A stretch of DNA of 64,000 bases from Streptococcus parasanguinis (GTDB lineage Bacteria; Bacillota; Bacilli; Lactobacillales; Streptococcaceae). The position numbers were made by a program, and so were the translations under genes. The stretch is taken from contig NZ_JACLQU010000002.1 of the NCBI RefSeq assembly GCF_016648855.1, positions 207,610 through 271,609 of the forward strand, written 5' to 3'. Shown here in pieces: positions 51,091 to 60,395 of this stretch (positions within the stretch are counted from its first letter, which is position 1; every line of letters begins with the position of its first letter). The notes beneath the pieces are model-generated. The model did no database searches, was not told where the DNA came from, and saw only the letters and a list, made by a program, of their open reading frames with translations.

Positions 51091-51255
51091 GTGGGAGATA
51101 AACCAATATCTTTTCGAGATGAAAATGGAAATTTTGTTTCAGCAGCCGATGTTTGGAATGCTGAAAAACTAGAAGAACTCTTTAATACGCTAAATCCTAA
51201 GCGCAAATTGCGCTTACAAAGGGAAAAATTAGCAAAAGAAAACCAGCAGAAGTAA
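51091..51255 (+). CDS. Small conserved streptococcal protein of unknown function
   Basis: This 54-residue, soluble, charged protein starts at GTG 51091 with GTGAGG 9 nt upstream. It begins GDKPISFRDENGNFVSAADVW and ends in a Lys/Arg/Gln-rich helix. There is no membrane segment and no motif I can name. It lies between obgE and ridA in tight spacing, consistent with a real operon member. Confidence 0.7.
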   Translation: MGDKPISFRDENGNFVSAADVWNAEKLEELFNTLNPKRKLRLQREKLAKENQQK

Positions 51256-51273
51256 ATAGACTTGGAGAATACT

Positions 51274-51657
51274 ATGGCAAAAACAATTCATACAGATAAA
51301 GCACCTGCAGCAATTGGACCTTATGTTCAAGGGAAAATCGTAGGGAATCTTCTCTTTGCAAGTGGACAAGTTCCCTTGTCACCTGAAACAGGTGAAATCA
51401 TTGGAGAAACCATCCAAGAACAAACAGAGCAAGTCTTAAAGAACATTGGGGCTATTTTGGAAGAGGCTGGGACAGACTTTGACCATGTGGTGAAAACCAC
51501 TTGTTTCTTAAGTGATATGAATGACTTTGTACCTTTTAATGAGGTCTATAAAACAGTCTTTATCACAGAGTTTCCAGCTCGATCTGCTGTTGAAGTAGCA
51601 CGCCTGCCACGTGATGTGAAGGTTGAAATTGAAGTTATTGCGGAAATTAAGTCCTAA
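51274..51657 (+). CDS. ridA: RidA family enamine/imine deaminase
   Basis: This 127-residue Rid (YjgF/YER057c) protein hydrolyses reactive 2-aminoacrylate-type intermediates. The motifs PAAIGPYVQGKIVGNLLFASGQ, the conserved arginine in ARSAVEVARLP and the terminal EIEVIAE are canonical. ATG 51274 follows TTGGAG. A terminator follows. Confidence 0.95.
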   Translation: MAKTIHTDKAPAAIGPYVQGKIVGNLLFASGQVPLSPETGEIIGETIQEQTEQVLKNIGAILEEAGTDFDHVVKTTCFLSDMNDFVPFNEVYKTVFITEFPARSAVEVARLPRDVKVEIEVIAEIKS

Positions 51658-51678
51658 TAACCATTCAAAGACAAAAAG

Positions 51679-51720
51679 ACAGAGTGGAGAGCAGGAAACT
51701 GTAGGCCACTCTGTTTTATT
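51679..51720 (+). terminator. Intrinsic terminator after ridA
   Basis: ACAGAGTGG (51679-51687) pairs with CCACTCTGT (51706-51714), followed by TTTATTT. It lies 15 bp before rapZ. Confidence 0.8.
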
Positions 51721-51734
51721 TATGGGAGGAGAAA

Positions 51735-52625
51735 ATGACAGAAAGTAAGATTCAACTGGTCATGGTAACAGGGATGAGCGGTGCGGGTAAGACCGTCGCC
51801 ATCCAATCGTTTGAGGACTTGGGTTACTTTACCATCGATAATATGCCACCGGCGCTCTTGCTGAAATTTATTGAGCTCATGCGCCACAGTCCCGATAACA
51901 ATAAATTAGCCGTTGTTGTGGATATGCGGAGCCGTTCTTTTTTCAATGAAATTCGCACCATTTTGGATGAATTGGACAACCAAGAAGACCTCGATTTCAA
52001 GGTCTTGTTCTTGGATGCCACTGATAGTGAGTTGGTAGCACGATACAAGGAAACCCGTCGTAGCCATCCATTAGCGGCAGATGGCCGTGTCTTAGATGGG
52101 ATTACCCTAGAGCGCGAACTCTTGTCCCCTTTAAAAAATATCAGTCAAAATGTGGTGGATACGACTGAGTTGACACCTCGTAATTTGAGAAAAACGATCG
52201 CAGAACAATTTGCCAGTCAAGATAATCAGCCAGATTTTCGGGTTGAGGTCATGTCATTTGGGTTTAAATATGGCCTTCCGATCGATGCTGACCTTGTGTT
52301 TGACGTGCGTTTCCTTCCAAACCCCTACTACAAATTGGAACTTCGGAATTTAACCGGTCAGGATCCAGCAGTCTATGATTATGTCATGGATCACCCTGAA
52401 TCAGAGGACTTTTACCGTCATCTCCATGACTTGATCGTACCTATTTTACCGTCTTATAAACGGGAAGGTAAATCCGTTCTCACCATCGCTATGGGCTGTA
52501 CCGGTGGGCAACACCGTTCAGTAGCCTTTGCAGAGCGCTTAGCGCATGATTTAGAAAAAAATTGGCAGGTCAATTGCAGTCATAGAGACAAGGACAGACG
52601 GAAAGAAACGGTGAATCGCTCATGA
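51735..52625 (+). CDS. rapZ: RNase adapter / nucleotide-binding protein RapZ
   Basis: This 296-residue P-loop protein ([10 protein letters not shown]) has the C-terminal motif [10 protein letters not shown] typical of RapZ/YvcJ. In Firmicutes its exact role is unclear; in enterobacteria it controls glmS mRNA turnover. It overlaps yvcK by 4 bp and is the first gene of the conserved rapZ-yvcK-whiA cluster. Confidence 0.95.
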   Translation: MTESKIQLVMVTGMSGAGKTVAIQSFEDLGYFTIDNMPPALLLKFIELMRHSPDNNKLAVVVDMRSRSFFNEIRTILDELDNQEDLDFKVLFLDATDSELVARYKETRRSHPLAADGRVLDGITLERELLSPLKNISQNVVDTTELTPRNLRKTIAEQFASQDNQPDFRVEVMSFGFKYGLPIDADLVFDVRFLPNPYYKLELRNLTGQDPAVYDYVMDHPESEDFYRHLHDLIVPILPSYKREGKSVLTIAMGCTGGQHRSVAFAERLAHDLEKNWQVNCSHRDKDRRKETVNRS

Positions 52626-53599
52626 GAAAACCTAAAGTAACCGTTATTGGAGGAGGAACAGGAATTTCTGTTATCCTCGATAGTCTGAGAAAGAAACCGG
52701 TCGACATCACTGCCATCGTAACCGTTGCAGATGATGGCGGGAGTTCAGGTGAATTGCGGAAGAACATCCAAAAATTGACACCACCTGGGGATCTTCGAAA
52801 TGTGCTGGTTGCCATGTCAGATATGCCTCGTTTTTATGAGAAGGTCTTTCAATACCGTTTTGCAGACGATGATGGCCCTTTGGCCGGACACCCTTTGGGA
52901 AACTTGATCATTGCAGGGATTTCAGAGATGCAAGGCTCGACCTATAATGCCATGCAGTTGTTAACCAAGTTCTTTCATACGACCGGCAAGATCTATCCTT
53001 CCAGTGATAGTCCCTTGACCCTTCATGCAGTTTTTCAAGATGGAAAAGAAGTGGTAGGAGAAAGCCACATTGCCAACTACACCGGCATGATTGATCATGT
53101 TTATGTGACCAATACCTTTGATCAAGAGCGCCCAAAAGCTAGTAAGAAAGTGGTGGAAGCTATTCTTGAAAGTGATATGGTCGTCTTAGGTCCTGGTTCG
53201 CTCTTTACCTCGATCCTTCCTAATTTGATGATCGATGAGATTGGGAAAGCCATCCTTGAAACCAAGGCCCAAGTAGCCTATGTGTGTAATATCATGACCC
53301 AAAGAGGAGAAACCGAGCATTTCACAGATAGTGACCACGTTGCCGTTCTTCATAAACATTTGGGAGAGAAGTTCATCGATACCGTCCTTGTCAATATCAA
53401 TCAGGTTCCCGCAGCTTACATGAACAGCAATAAATTTGATGAATACTTGGTGCAGGTAGAGCACGATTTCAAGGGGTTGCACTCGCAAGTTCCCCAAGTG
53501 ATTTCTTCTGATTTCTTGAAGTTGGTCAATGGAGGAGCTTTTCATGATGGCGAAAAAGTGGTCGAAGAGTTGATGCAGATCGTGCAGGTGAGAAAATGA
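52622..53599 (+). CDS. yvcK: Gluconeogenesis factor YvcK/GlmR
   Basis: This 325-residue protein of the CofD/UPF0052 fold ([41 protein letters not shown]) is needed in Firmicutes for growth on non-glycolytic carbon and for routing carbon into wall precursors. It overlaps rapZ and whiA by 4 bp each. It functionally connects to glmM in this window. Confidence 0.95.
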   Translation: MRKPKVTVIGGGTGISVILDSLRKKPVDITAIVTVADDGGSSGELRKNIQKLTPPGDLRNVLVAMSDMPRFYEKVFQYRFADDDGPLAGHPLGNLIIAGISEMQGSTYNAMQLLTKFFHTTGKIYPSSDSPLTLHAVFQDGKEVVGESHIANYTGMIDHVYVTNTFDQERPKASKKVVEAILESDMVVLGPGSLFTSILPNLMIDEIGKAILETKAQVAYVCNIMTQRGETEHFTDSDHVAVLHKHLGEKFIDTVLVNINQVPAAYMNSNKFDEYLVQVEHDFKGLHSQVPQVISSDFLKLVNGGAFHDGEKVVEELMQIVQVRK

Positions 53600-54513
53600 G
53601 TTTTACGGTTCGTGTCAAAGAAGAATTATTGTCTCTCAAGCGATTTGAAAAGAGTGAATTGGCTGCCATTATCAAGATGTCTGGAAGTCTTGGGATTTCA
53701 ATGGGGGGCTTGACGCTCTCGGTAACAACAGAAAATGCCAAGATCGCTCGCCATATCTATGAATTATTGCATCATTTTTATGAGGCCAAATCAGATATTC
53801 GCCACCATCAAAAAACCAATTTGAAAAAAAATCGTGTCTATACAGTATTCTTGGATGAAAAGGTGGAAGAGATTCTAGCTGACTTGCATTTGGCAGATGC
53901 CTTTTTTGGGATTGAGACAGGCATTGATGCCAGTGTTTTAGAAGATGAAGTAGCTAGTCGTGCTTATCTCCGGGGTGCTTTTCTGTCGAGTGGTTCCATC
54001 AAGGATCCTGAAAAAGGGAAGTACCAGCTGGAAATTCATTCTGTTTATACAGACCACGCGGAAGGAATTGCCCTTCTCATGCAAGGATTTTTACTAGATG
54101 CGAAAACCATCGAGCGGAAAAAAGGGGTGGTGACCTATCTGCAACGAGCGGAAGATATTATTGATTTTCTAATTGTCGTAGAGGCCATGCAAGCCATGCA
54201 GGAATTTGAGTCTATCAAGGTCATGAGAGAAACGCGCAATGACCTCAACCGGGCCAATAATGCCGAGATGGCCAATATCCAGCGCACAGTCACAGCTAGT
54301 ATGAAAACCATTAATAATATTAGTAAAATTGTGGATACGGTCGGTCTAGGAAGTTTACCAAGTGACCTGCAGGAAGTTGCCTATATCCGGATGAACCATC
54401 CAGATTATTCTATCCAGCAGATCGCCGATAGTTTGCAAAAGCCTATTTCAAAAAGCGGTGTCAATCACCGCTTGCGTAAGATCAATAAGATCGCAGACGA
54501 TTTAGACAAATAA
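53596..54513 (+). CDS. whiA: DNA-binding protein WhiA
   Basis: This 305-residue WhiA homologue has an N-terminal LAGLIDADG-like homing-endonuclease fold without nuclease activity (about 1-210) and a C-terminal helix-turn-helix (about 225-300; [15 protein letters not shown]...[10 protein letters not shown]). In Firmicutes it influences chromosome segregation and division. It is last of rapZ-yvcK-whiA. Confidence 0.95.
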   Translation: MSFTVRVKEELLSLKRFEKSELAAIIKMSGSLGISMGGLTLSVTTENAKIARHIYELLHHFYEAKSDIRHHQKTNLKKNRVYTVFLDEKVEEILADLHLADAFFGIETGIDASVLEDEVASRAYLRGAFLSSGSIKDPEKGKYQLEIHSVYTDHAEGIALLMQGFLLDAKTIERKKGVVTYLQRAEDIIDFLIVVEAMQAMQEFESIKVMRETRNDLNRANNAEMANIQRTVTASMKTINNISKIVDTVGLGSLPSDLQEVAYIRMNHPDYSIQQIADSLQKPISKSGVNHRLRKINKIADDLDK

Positions 54514-54514
54514 A

Positions 54515-54531
54515 AAAGGCCAAAGGCCTTT
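54515..54531 (+). terminator. Short hairpin after whiA
   Basis: AAAGGCC-AAA-GGCCTTT immediately after the whiA stop. It is only weakly T-rich afterwards, so termination is uncertain. Confidence 0.5.
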
Positions 54532-54554
54532 CATAATGAGGTTAAAGTCTTTTT

Positions 54555-54693
54555 AAAAACTTTCCTTAGGTGAGTACGGACGTCAGCGAACTTCATAGAA
54601 GTTCCATGACTTAGTTTTGAGCCTAATGTCTCAAAACTCCCGAGTGCCTGAAACGTATTGTTTCAGGCACTTTTCTCACAGCGGAAAGTTTTT
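54555..54693. repeat. Nested multi-stem palindrome (candidate intergenic repeat or structured RNA)
   Basis: The outer arms AAAAACTTTCC (54555-54565) and GGAAAGTTTTT (54683-54693), extended by GTGAG/CTCAC (54570-54574/54675-54679), enclose three hairpins. These are GAACTT/AAGTTC (54588-54604), AGTTTTGAG/CTCAAAACT (54613-54638) and AGTGCCTGAAAC/GTTTCAGGCACT (54643-54671), the last followed by TTTT. The whole folds as a branched junction. It has no coding capacity. Confidence 0.75.
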
Positions 54694-54764
54694 GTATTTT
54701 CTTGATTCATACTAAAAATAGGAACTCATTTTTACTTCTTTGCAGAATCGATTAACTTTTTTTA

Positions 54765-55733
54765 TTATAAACTAGTTGAGTGGGTTGGTTGGACTTTCTT
54801 ATCTGGATAGATGTAGTTGATGGCATTGTTTACAGCTGTTGGAGCTTCCCCAAGACCTGTAGCGATGAGATCAATCTTTCCTTCGTAGAAGCAGCAGTCT
54901 CCACAGGCATAAATTCCAGGAAGGCTGGTTTCTTGTTTTTGGTTCACCTTGATTTTATGGCGTTGCAATTCTACACCCCATTCTTTCAAGTTTCCGATTG
55001 AAGATTTAAAGCCATAGTTGACAAATAAGTGATCAATCGGAATGAGTTCGGTTTCATCGGTTTTAACTTTTGTGATTTCAAGATGAGTGGCATGACCATT
55101 TTCGCCAATCAAGCGGCTAGGAACAAATGGTGTTTTGATGCTAACAGAAGATTGTTTGAGTTCTTCTACACTATGTTCTAAAGCACGGAAGTTATCCCGA
55201 CGATGAATGATCGTAGTTGGAGCAATCTTGTCAAAAGCAAGAGCCCAGTCTACAGCAGAGTCTCCACCACCAAGGACGGTCACCTGCTGTCCTTCATATT
55301 GTTGGATGTTCGAAACATGATAGTGGACGTTATCAAAGTCTTCAGCTCCCTCAATGTCAAGGGCGCGTGGCTTAAAGGCACCACCGCCCATGGCTATAAT
55401 GACTGCTTTAGACTGATGCACTTGGCGAGAAGTAGTGATGGTGAAGAGGTCGCCTTCTTTTCGAATATCCTCTACAGTTTCATTGAGAAAGATCGGTGTA
55501 TCAAACCGTTTGACTTGCTCGATCAAGCGGTTGCTCAATTCTTCACCAGTCAAATTGGTAAAGCCAGGTACATCGAGGATACTCTTTTCTGGATAGAGAA
55601 TAGCTGGTTGCCCTCCCAGTTGAGGTAAGGAATCAATCAGTTTGACTTTTACTTGGCGCATATTGCCATAAAAAGCAGCAAACAGACCAACTGGTCCGCC
55701 CCCAACAATTGTAATATCATAAATTTCTGACAT
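54765..55733 (-). CDS. Ferredoxin/flavodoxin-NADP+ reductase (TrxR-like, YumC type)
   Basis: This 322-residue FAD enzyme of the thioredoxin-reductase-like fold has the FAD motif VGGGPVGLFAAFYG (about 10-23), the NADPH motif LGGGDSAVDWA and the C-terminal ACGDCCFYEGKIDLIATG. It lacks the CxxC redox pair of thioredoxin reductases, which indicates the type 2 ferredoxin/flavodoxin reductase. An extended -10 (TGATACAAT) lies upstream on the minus strand. Confidence 0.92.
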   Translation of the reverse strand: MSEIYDITIVGGGPVGLFAAFYGNMRQVKVKLIDSLPQLGGQPAILYPEKSILDVPGFTNLTGEELSNRLIEQVKRFDTPIFLNETVEDIRKEGDLFTITTSRQVHQSKAVIIAMGGGAFKPRALDIEGAEDFDNVHYHVSNIQQYEGQQVTVLGGGDSAVDWALAFDKIAPTTIIHRRDNFRALEHSVEELKQSSVSIKTPFVPSRLIGENGHATHLEITKVKTDETELIPIDHLFVNYGFKSSIGNLKEWGVELQRHKIKVNQKQETSLPGIYACGDCCFYEGKIDLIATGLGEAPTAVNNAINYIYPDKKVQPTHSTSL

Positions 55734-55848
55734 AGTATCTCCTTCAGGGTTTTCTTTGTTTCCATTGTATCATAAAATGGGAAGAATGAAAAAGTTGGAA
55801 AAAGAAATGATATGAAGGCTAGGAGGGCTAGAAAAGTTTCAAAAGATC

Positions 55849-55877
55849 TTGACAGCGTCCTTAAAGTGTGATAAAAT
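55849..55877 (+). promoter_or_regulatory. Promoter of rpsU
   Basis: TTGACA (55849-55854)-17 bp-TAAAAT (55872-55877), a strong sigma-A promoter 35 bp before the start. Confidence 0.85.
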
Positions 55878-55911
55878 TATTAAGATTTTAGGCTTGAAGG
55901 GAGTGAAAAAT

Positions 55912-56088
55912 ATGTCAAAAACAGTAGTACGTAAGAATGAATCTCTTGACGATGCTCTTCGTCGTTTCAAACGTGCGGTTACTAAAGCTGGTACTCTTCA
56001 AGAAACACGCAAACGTGAATTCTATGAAAAACCTTCTGTAAAACGTAAACGTAAATCAGAAGCAGCTCGTAAACGTAAAAAATTCTAA
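55912..56088 (+). CDS. rpsU: 30S ribosomal protein S21
   Basis: This 58-residue, very basic protein ([20 protein letters not shown], ending in RKRKKF) is S21 of the small subunit. ATG 55912 follows GAAGGGAGTG. A frame open upstream contains the promoter and is not coding. It has its own promoter and terminator, apart from dnaG-rpoD, which lies 0.7 kb downstream across the oppositely oriented mscL. Confidence 0.97.
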
Positions 56089-56098
56089 TTGAATACAA

Positions 56099-56121
56099 GA
56101 ACAGACTTCGGTCTGTTTTTT
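56099..56121 (+). terminator. Intrinsic terminator of rpsU
   Basis: AACAGAC-TTCG-GTCTGTT with a TTCG tetraloop and T run. Confidence 0.9.
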
Positions 56122-56143
56122 GTTTTTATCATCCGTTAAAGAC

Positions 56144-56174
56144 AAAAAAACCGATCTTCTAGCTAGAAGATCGG
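56144..56174 (-). terminator. Intrinsic terminator of mscL
   Basis: CCGATCTTCT-AGCT-AGAAGATCGG perfect 10-bp stem followed on the minus strand by TTTTTTT. Confidence 0.9.
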
Positions 56175-56188
56175 ATCTTTTTATCTGA

Positions 56189-56569
56189 TTATTTGTTTGC
56201 AAGCAAGTCGCGGATTTCAGCAAGCAACTCTTCTTGAGTAGGAGCAGGAGCTTCTTCTTCGACAGCTTCTTCTTTTTTACCAAGGTTTTGAGCTTTTTCA
56301 GCAGCTTTCACTACGAAGAAAAGAACAGTACCAACAACAAGGAAGTTGATCACAGCGCTCAAGAAGCTACCGTATGCAACACCGTTCCATGACAAATTAG
56401 CAATCTTATCAACACCGGCAGCTTTCATAGCTGGTTTCAAAATAAGTGGAGTGATGATATCGTTAACAAGTGATGTTACGATAGCTCCAAATGCAGCTCC
56501 GATAACGACTGCTACAGCAAGGTCAACAATATTCCCACGAAGGAGAAAAGCTTTCAAATCTTTTAACAT
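56189..56569 (-). CDS. mscL: Large-conductance mechanosensitive channel MscL
   Basis: This 126-residue homopentameric channel releases osmolytes on hypo-osmotic shock. The N-terminal amphipathic helix (MLKDLKAFLLRGN) is followed by TM1 (IVDLAVAVVIGAAFGAIVTS), a periplasmic-type loop and TM2, then a Glu/Ala-rich cytoplasmic helix. Its minus-strand promoter is TTGTCA (56638-56633)-17 bp-TATACT (56615-56610). Confidence 0.97.
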   Translation of the reverse strand: MLKDLKAFLLRGNIVDLAVAVVIGAAFGAIVTSLVNDIITPLILKPAMKAAGVDKIANLSWNGVAYGSFLSAVINFLVVGTVLFFVVKAAEKAQNLGKKEEAVEEEAPAPTQEELLAEIRDLLANK

Positions 56570-56609
56570 ATCCTAAATATGTCCTTTCATAATAATTTTT
56601 TACTATGAT

Positions 56610-56638
56610 AGTATAACGGAAAAATATTCGACTGACAA
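56610..56638 (-). promoter_or_regulatory. Promoter of mscL (minus strand)
   Basis: TTGTCA-17 bp-TATACT reading toward mscL, ending 40 bp before the start codon. Confidence 0.75.
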
Positions 56639-56783
56639 GGAATATGCCTCATTTTTTAAAATTAGTGATAAAGGTTGAAAATCTTTTCTTTTATGTGTGA
56701 AATCGGTAGGAAAAAATTTACTTTTACTAACTTTTAGTATAAAATATAAAGTGATAATCTATGGTAAAATGGAGGCACTGTTT

Positions 56784-58562
56784 ATGGTTGATAAAGAGCT
56801 AATTGCAGAAATTAAAAACAGTGTAAACATTGTTGAAGTTATTGGAGAAGTTGTTTCTTTGACCAAGGCTGGCCGTAATTTTTTAGGGCTCTGTCCTTTT
56901 CATGGTGAAAAGACTCCTTCTTTTAATGTCGTTGAAGACAAGCAGTTTTACCATTGTTTCGGATGTGGTCGCTCGGGAGATGTCTTTAAGTTTATTGAGG
57001 AATACCGTGGAGTGGCTTTTATGGATGCGGTCCAGATCGTAGCAGAAAAAGCGGGTATTGCGCTTCAGTACCAAGCAAGGCCGGCTCAACCAACGTCTGT
57101 CAATCCAAACCAAGAACTTTATGAGATTCATCAGGAAGCCAGTAAGTTCTACCAGGCGATTCTGATGACGACAAAGATGGGAGAAGAAGCGCGAAATTAT
57201 CTGCATGAACGTGGATTGACGGATGAGGTCATCCGACATTTTCAATTGGGCTTAGCCCCAGCAGAAGGGAATTATCTCTATCGAAATCTCTCTGAGAAGT
57301 TCTCTGAGAAAGTGATTACCGATTCGGGATTATTCACAATCTCAGATGCTGGAACAGTTTTTGATGCCTTTCAGGATCGGATTATGTTTCCTTTGACGGA
57401 TGATAGTGGACGTGTCATTGCTTTTTCTGGTAGGTTATGGAAAAAGATGGACGATGGGAGTCATCAAGCCAAGTACAAGAATAGTCGTAGCACCCGTCTC
57501 TTTAACAAAAGTTATGAGCTCTACCATTTAGACCAAGCTAAGACGAGCGCCAAAAAGCAACATGAAATGTATATCATGGAAGGCTTTATGGATGTCATTG
57601 CGGCTTATCGAGCTGGGGTTGAAAATGCAGTCGCCTCTATGGGGACAGCCTTGACACCAGAGCACGTCCAGCACCTGTCTCATTTTACCAAAAAGGTCAT
57701 TCTGACCTATGATGGGGATAAGGCGGGACTTGAAGCAACCGCTAAGGCCTTGGATGTCTTGCAGGATCTGGAGTTGGAGATCGTCCGTATCCCTGATCAG
57801 ATGGATCCCGATGAGTACCTCAAAAAGACCTCCCCAGAAGATCTAGCTTCCCTCTTGAAGAATTCGCGGATCAGTAAGGTTGAATTCTTGATGCACTACT
57901 GGAAACCCCAGTATATTGAGAACTTGCAGGCACAGATTGAGTTTGTCGAGAAGCTGGCACCGATGATCGCCCAGACGCGCTCCATCACAGCGCAAAACAC
58001 CTATATTTATAAGTTGGCAGATTTATTGCCAGACTTTGATTATTTGCAGATTGAGCAGATTGTCAATAATAGTCGCTTGCATCAACGGCAGGAGGATCAA
58101 AGTGGTGGACGATCAAGAACGTCGAATTTTTCAGTCGATCTCCTACCTAACCGTGGGATGACTCGCTTGATCAAGGCGGAAAATCATTTATTAAGTAGGA
58201 TGAAAGATTTTCCAATGGTGCTCAATGATTACCGTTTGCGACCTGATTTTGTCTTTGACACACCGGAGTTACAGATCTTGTACCAATTACTCTGTCAAAA
58301 TGGAGAAGTCACATCTCAGGATTTGTCCGAGCAACCTGAAGGGGTCCAGCACGCCTGGTACCGGATGTTAGAAGAAGATTTGCCAGAAGAGATAGCGGAT
58401 GGTGAATTAGAAGAAGTGGAAGAAACGCGAAATCGTGAGCTTCTTCGCAAAGAAAGTCAACAAATTGGAAATAAAGTGAAGGAAGCTTCCTCGACAGGGG
58501 ATGCGGAAAAAGCTTTATTGGAACTCGAGCGTTTGATCGCTCAAAAAAGAAGAATGGAGTAG
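56784..58562 (+). CDS. dnaG: DNA primase
   Basis: This 592-residue primase synthesises RNA primers at the replication fork. It has an N-terminal CHC2 zinc finger (C37, H40, C58, C61), then the RNA polymerase/Toprim core ([23 protein letters not shown]) and a C-terminal helicase-binding domain. I start it at ATG 56784 because GGAGG lies 8 nt upstream and the zinc-finger spacing then fits the family. An upstream in-frame extension is AT-rich promoter sequence. rpoD follows after 2 bp. Confidence 0.97.
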   Translation: MVDKELIAEIKNSVNIVEVIGEVVSLTKAGRNFLGLCPFHGEKTPSFNVVEDKQFYHCFGCGRSGDVFKFIEEYRGVAFMDAVQIVAEKAGIALQYQARPAQPTSVNPNQELYEIHQEASKFYQAILMTTKMGEEARNYLHERGLTDEVIRHFQLGLAPAEGNYLYRNLSEKFSEKVITDSGLFTISDAGTVFDAFQDRIMFPLTDDSGRVIAFSGRLWKKMDDGSHQAKYKNSRSTRLFNKSYELYHLDQAKTSAKKQHEMYIMEGFMDVIAAYRAGVENAVASMGTALTPEHVQHLSHFTKKVILTYDGDKAGLEATAKALDVLQDLELEIVRIPDQMDPDEYLKKTSPEDLASLLKNSRISKVEFLMHYWKPQYIENLQAQIEFVEKLAPMIAQTRSITAQNTYIYKLADLLPDFDYLQIEQIVNNSRLHQRQEDQSGGRSRTSNFSVDLLPNRGMTRLIKAENHLLSRMKDFPMVLNDYRLRPDFVFDTPELQILYQLLCQNGEVTSQDLSEQPEGVQHAWYRMLEEDLPEEIADGELEEVEETRNRELLRKESQQIGNKVKEASSTGDAEKALLELERLIAQKRRME

Positions 58563-58564
58563 GA

Positions 58565-59674
58565 ATGGCTAAAGAACAAAAAGATATTACAACATTGGAC
58601 GTTCAAATTGCAGAGTTTATTCGCAGCCACAAGAAAAGTGGAACTGCAACAGATGATGAAATTAATGACAAGTTGGTTATTCCATTCACACTAGATGCAG
58701 ATGGGATTGAAGATCTTTTGCAACGCATTCAAGATGCAGGAATTTCGATCACGGATAAAGATGGTAACCCAAGTGCGCGTGTGTTGAACAATGAAGAAGA
58801 GCCAGAATTGTCAGATGAGGAATTGCTTGGAAGCAACTCTGCCAAGGTCAACGACCCAGTACGGATGTACTTGAAAGAAATTGGGGTTGTTCCTCTTTTG
58901 ACCAATGAAGAAGAACAAGAATTGGCTATACTAGTGGAACAAGGTGATTTGGAAGCTAAGCAACGTCTTGCAGAAGCCAACCTTCGTTTGGTTGTATCCA
59001 TTGCGAAACGTTACGTTGGTCGTGGAATGCAATTTTTGGATTTGATCCAAGAAGGAAATATGGGCTTGATGAAGGCCGTTGATAAGTTTGACTATACCAA
59101 GGGATTTAAATTCTCTACTTATGCGACTTGGTGGATTCGTCAGGCTATCACTCGTGCCATTGCAGACCAAGCACGGACCATTCGGATCCCTGTTCACATG
59201 GTGGAAACCATTAACAAGTTGGTTCGTGAACAACGCAATCTCTTGCAAGAATTGGGACAAGACCCAACGCCTGAACAAATCGCTGAACGCATGGATATGA
59301 CGCCTGATAAGGTGCGCGAAATCTTGAAGATTGCCCAAGAGCCTGTTTCTCTTGAAACTCCAATCGGGGAAGAAGACGATAGCCATTTGGGCGATTTTAT
59401 CGAAGATGAAGTGATTGAAAATCCAGTAGACTACACCACTCGTGTGGTACTACGCGAACAATTGGATGAAGTCCTCGATACTTTGACAGATCGAGAAGAA
59501 AATGTTTTGCGTCTTCGTTTTGGTCTCGATGATGGAAAAATGCGTACTTTGGAAGATGTGGGGAAAGTCTTCAACGTGACCCGTGAACGGATCCGTCAGA
59601 TCGAAGCCAAAGCCCTCCGCAAACTCCGCCACCCAAGCAGAAGCAAACCATTGCGTGACTTTATAGAGGATTAA
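58565..59674 (+). CDS. rpoD: Primary sigma factor RpoD (SigA)
   Basis: This 369-residue housekeeping sigma factor has region 1.2 ([11 protein letters not shown]), region 2 ([21 protein letters not shown]), region 3 and region 4 (the helix-turn-helix [20 protein letters not shown] recognises -35). It is co-transcribed with dnaG. The stop codon is inside the first hairpin of a tandem hairpin array. Confidence 0.99.
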   Translation: MAKEQKDITTLDVQIAEFIRSHKKSGTATDDEINDKLVIPFTLDADGIEDLLQRIQDAGISITDKDGNPSARVLNNEEEPELSDEELLGSNSAKVNDPVRMYLKEIGVVPLLTNEEEQELAILVEQGDLEAKQRLAEANLRLVVSIAKRYVGRGMQFLDLIQEGNMGLMKAVDKFDYTKGFKFSTYATWWIRQAITRAIADQARTIRIPVHMVETINKLVREQRNLLQELGQDPTPEQIAERMDMTPDKVREILKIAQEPVSLETPIGEEDDSHLGDFIEDEVIENPVDYTTRVVLREQLDEVLDTLTDREENVLRLRFGLDDGKMRTLEDVGKVFNVTRERIRQIEAKALRKLRHPSRSKPLRDFIED

Positions 59675-59870
59675 AAATGTCCAGGGGACATTTTTAACCC
59701 GAGCCCAGAAATTCGGAAGCGAGGAAGGTCCGGGGGACCTTTTTAACGGTCGCCAAGAAATCAAAAAGCGACCCAGGTCCGGGAGACCTTTTTAACGGCT
59801 ACCTAAAAACAAGAGAGTGGCCAGATCCTGCGGATCTTTTTAACCCGAGCCAAGAAATTCTATCGAGAGT
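59673..59870 (+). repeat. Tandem array of four terminator-like hairpin units after rpoD
   Basis: Four units with periods of 49, 49 and 48 bp. Each starts with a 5-6 bp stem and 3-nt apex: ATGTCC-AGG-GGACAT (59677-59691), AGGTCC-GGG-GGACCT (59726-59740), AGGTCC-GGG-AGACCT (59775-59789), AGATCC-TGC-GGATCT (59823-59837). Each is followed by TTTTTAAC. Three units have a second pairable segment, CCGAGC/GCGAGG, GGTCGC/GCGACC and GGCTAC/GTGGCC, 20 bp apart. The first hairpin (AAAAATGTCC/GGACATTTTT) overlaps the rpoD stop. No coding frame is supported. Confidence 0.85.
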
Positions 59871-59894
59871 AAAATAGCAAAAAAAGGAAGTCAT

Positions 59895-60224
59895 ATGGCA
59901 TATACAACTGAGCAAATTGAAGAAATTAAAAATAAAATCTTAAATGCTTTGGAAGAGGTAATCGATCCTGAGCTTGGAATTGATATTGTCAATTTAGGTC
60001 TTGTCTACGAGATCCATTTTGACGGTGAAACTGGAGCAACCATCATTGATATGACCCTAACGACCATGGGATGTCCATTAGCGGATCTTCTGACAGATCA
60101 GATTCATGATGTTTTAGCAGAAGTAGAAGAAGTGACATCTGTAGATGTGAAGTTGGTCTGGTACCCTGCTTGGACGGTTGAAAAGATGAGCCGCTATGCA
60201 CGGATCGCACTTGGAATTAGTTAA
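59895..60224 (+). CDS. DUF59 / MIP18-family iron-sulfur assembly protein
   Basis: This 109-residue protein of the PaaD/SufT-like family, associated with iron-sulfur cluster maturation, has the core VIDPELGIDIVNLGLVYEI and the conserved cysteine in MTLTTMGCPLADLL. AAAAAGGAAG precedes the ATG. It lies behind the tandem hairpin array, so expression from dnaG-rpoD would have to cross four terminator-like hairpins. I see no strong separate promoter. Confidence 0.9.
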   Translation: MAYTTEQIEEIKNKILNALEEVIDPELGIDIVNLGLVYEIHFDGETGATIIDMTLTTMGCPLADLLTDQIHDVLAEVEEVTSVDVKLVWYPAWTVEKMSRYARIALGIS

Positions 60225-60245
60225 AAATTCTATTCATCAAAACAC

Positions 60246-60282
60246 ATCAGAGGTTGGGGCTTCCCTAACCTCTGATTTGTTT
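60246..60282 (+). terminator. Intrinsic terminator after the DUF59 gene
   Basis: ATCAGAGGTT-GGG / CCC-AACCTCTGAT long stem with TTGTTT after it. Confidence 0.8.
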
Positions 60283-60337
60283 ATCCCTGTTTTTTTGAAC
60301 AAGCATTTACAAATTCTTAGCAAATTTTCAGATAAAG

Positions 60338-60366
60338 TTGCAATCATCAAGGGGACAGGGTATAAT
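60338..60366 (+). promoter_or_regulatory. Promoter of the ABC transporter operon
   Basis: TTGCAA (60338-60343)-17 bp-TATAAT (60361-60366), 30 bp before the start codon. Confidence 0.8.
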
Positions 60367-60395
60367 AGCATAAATAGAAAATAAAGGAGATTTAC

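Noticed and set aside
56697..56783. N-terminal extension of DnaG
   Set aside because: It is AT-rich promoter-like sequence; ATG 56784 has a GGAGG binding site and gives the normal zinc-finger spacing.
59450..59764. Minus-strand frame over the rpoD end and hairpin array
   Set aside because: It is antisense to conserved sigma region 4 and crosses the hairpins; there is no start signal.
59673..59870. Possible CRISPR or tRNA-like array after rpoD
   Set aside because: The about 49-bp units vary throughout and show hairpins with T runs rather than identical repeats and unique spacers; no tRNA cloverleaf fits.
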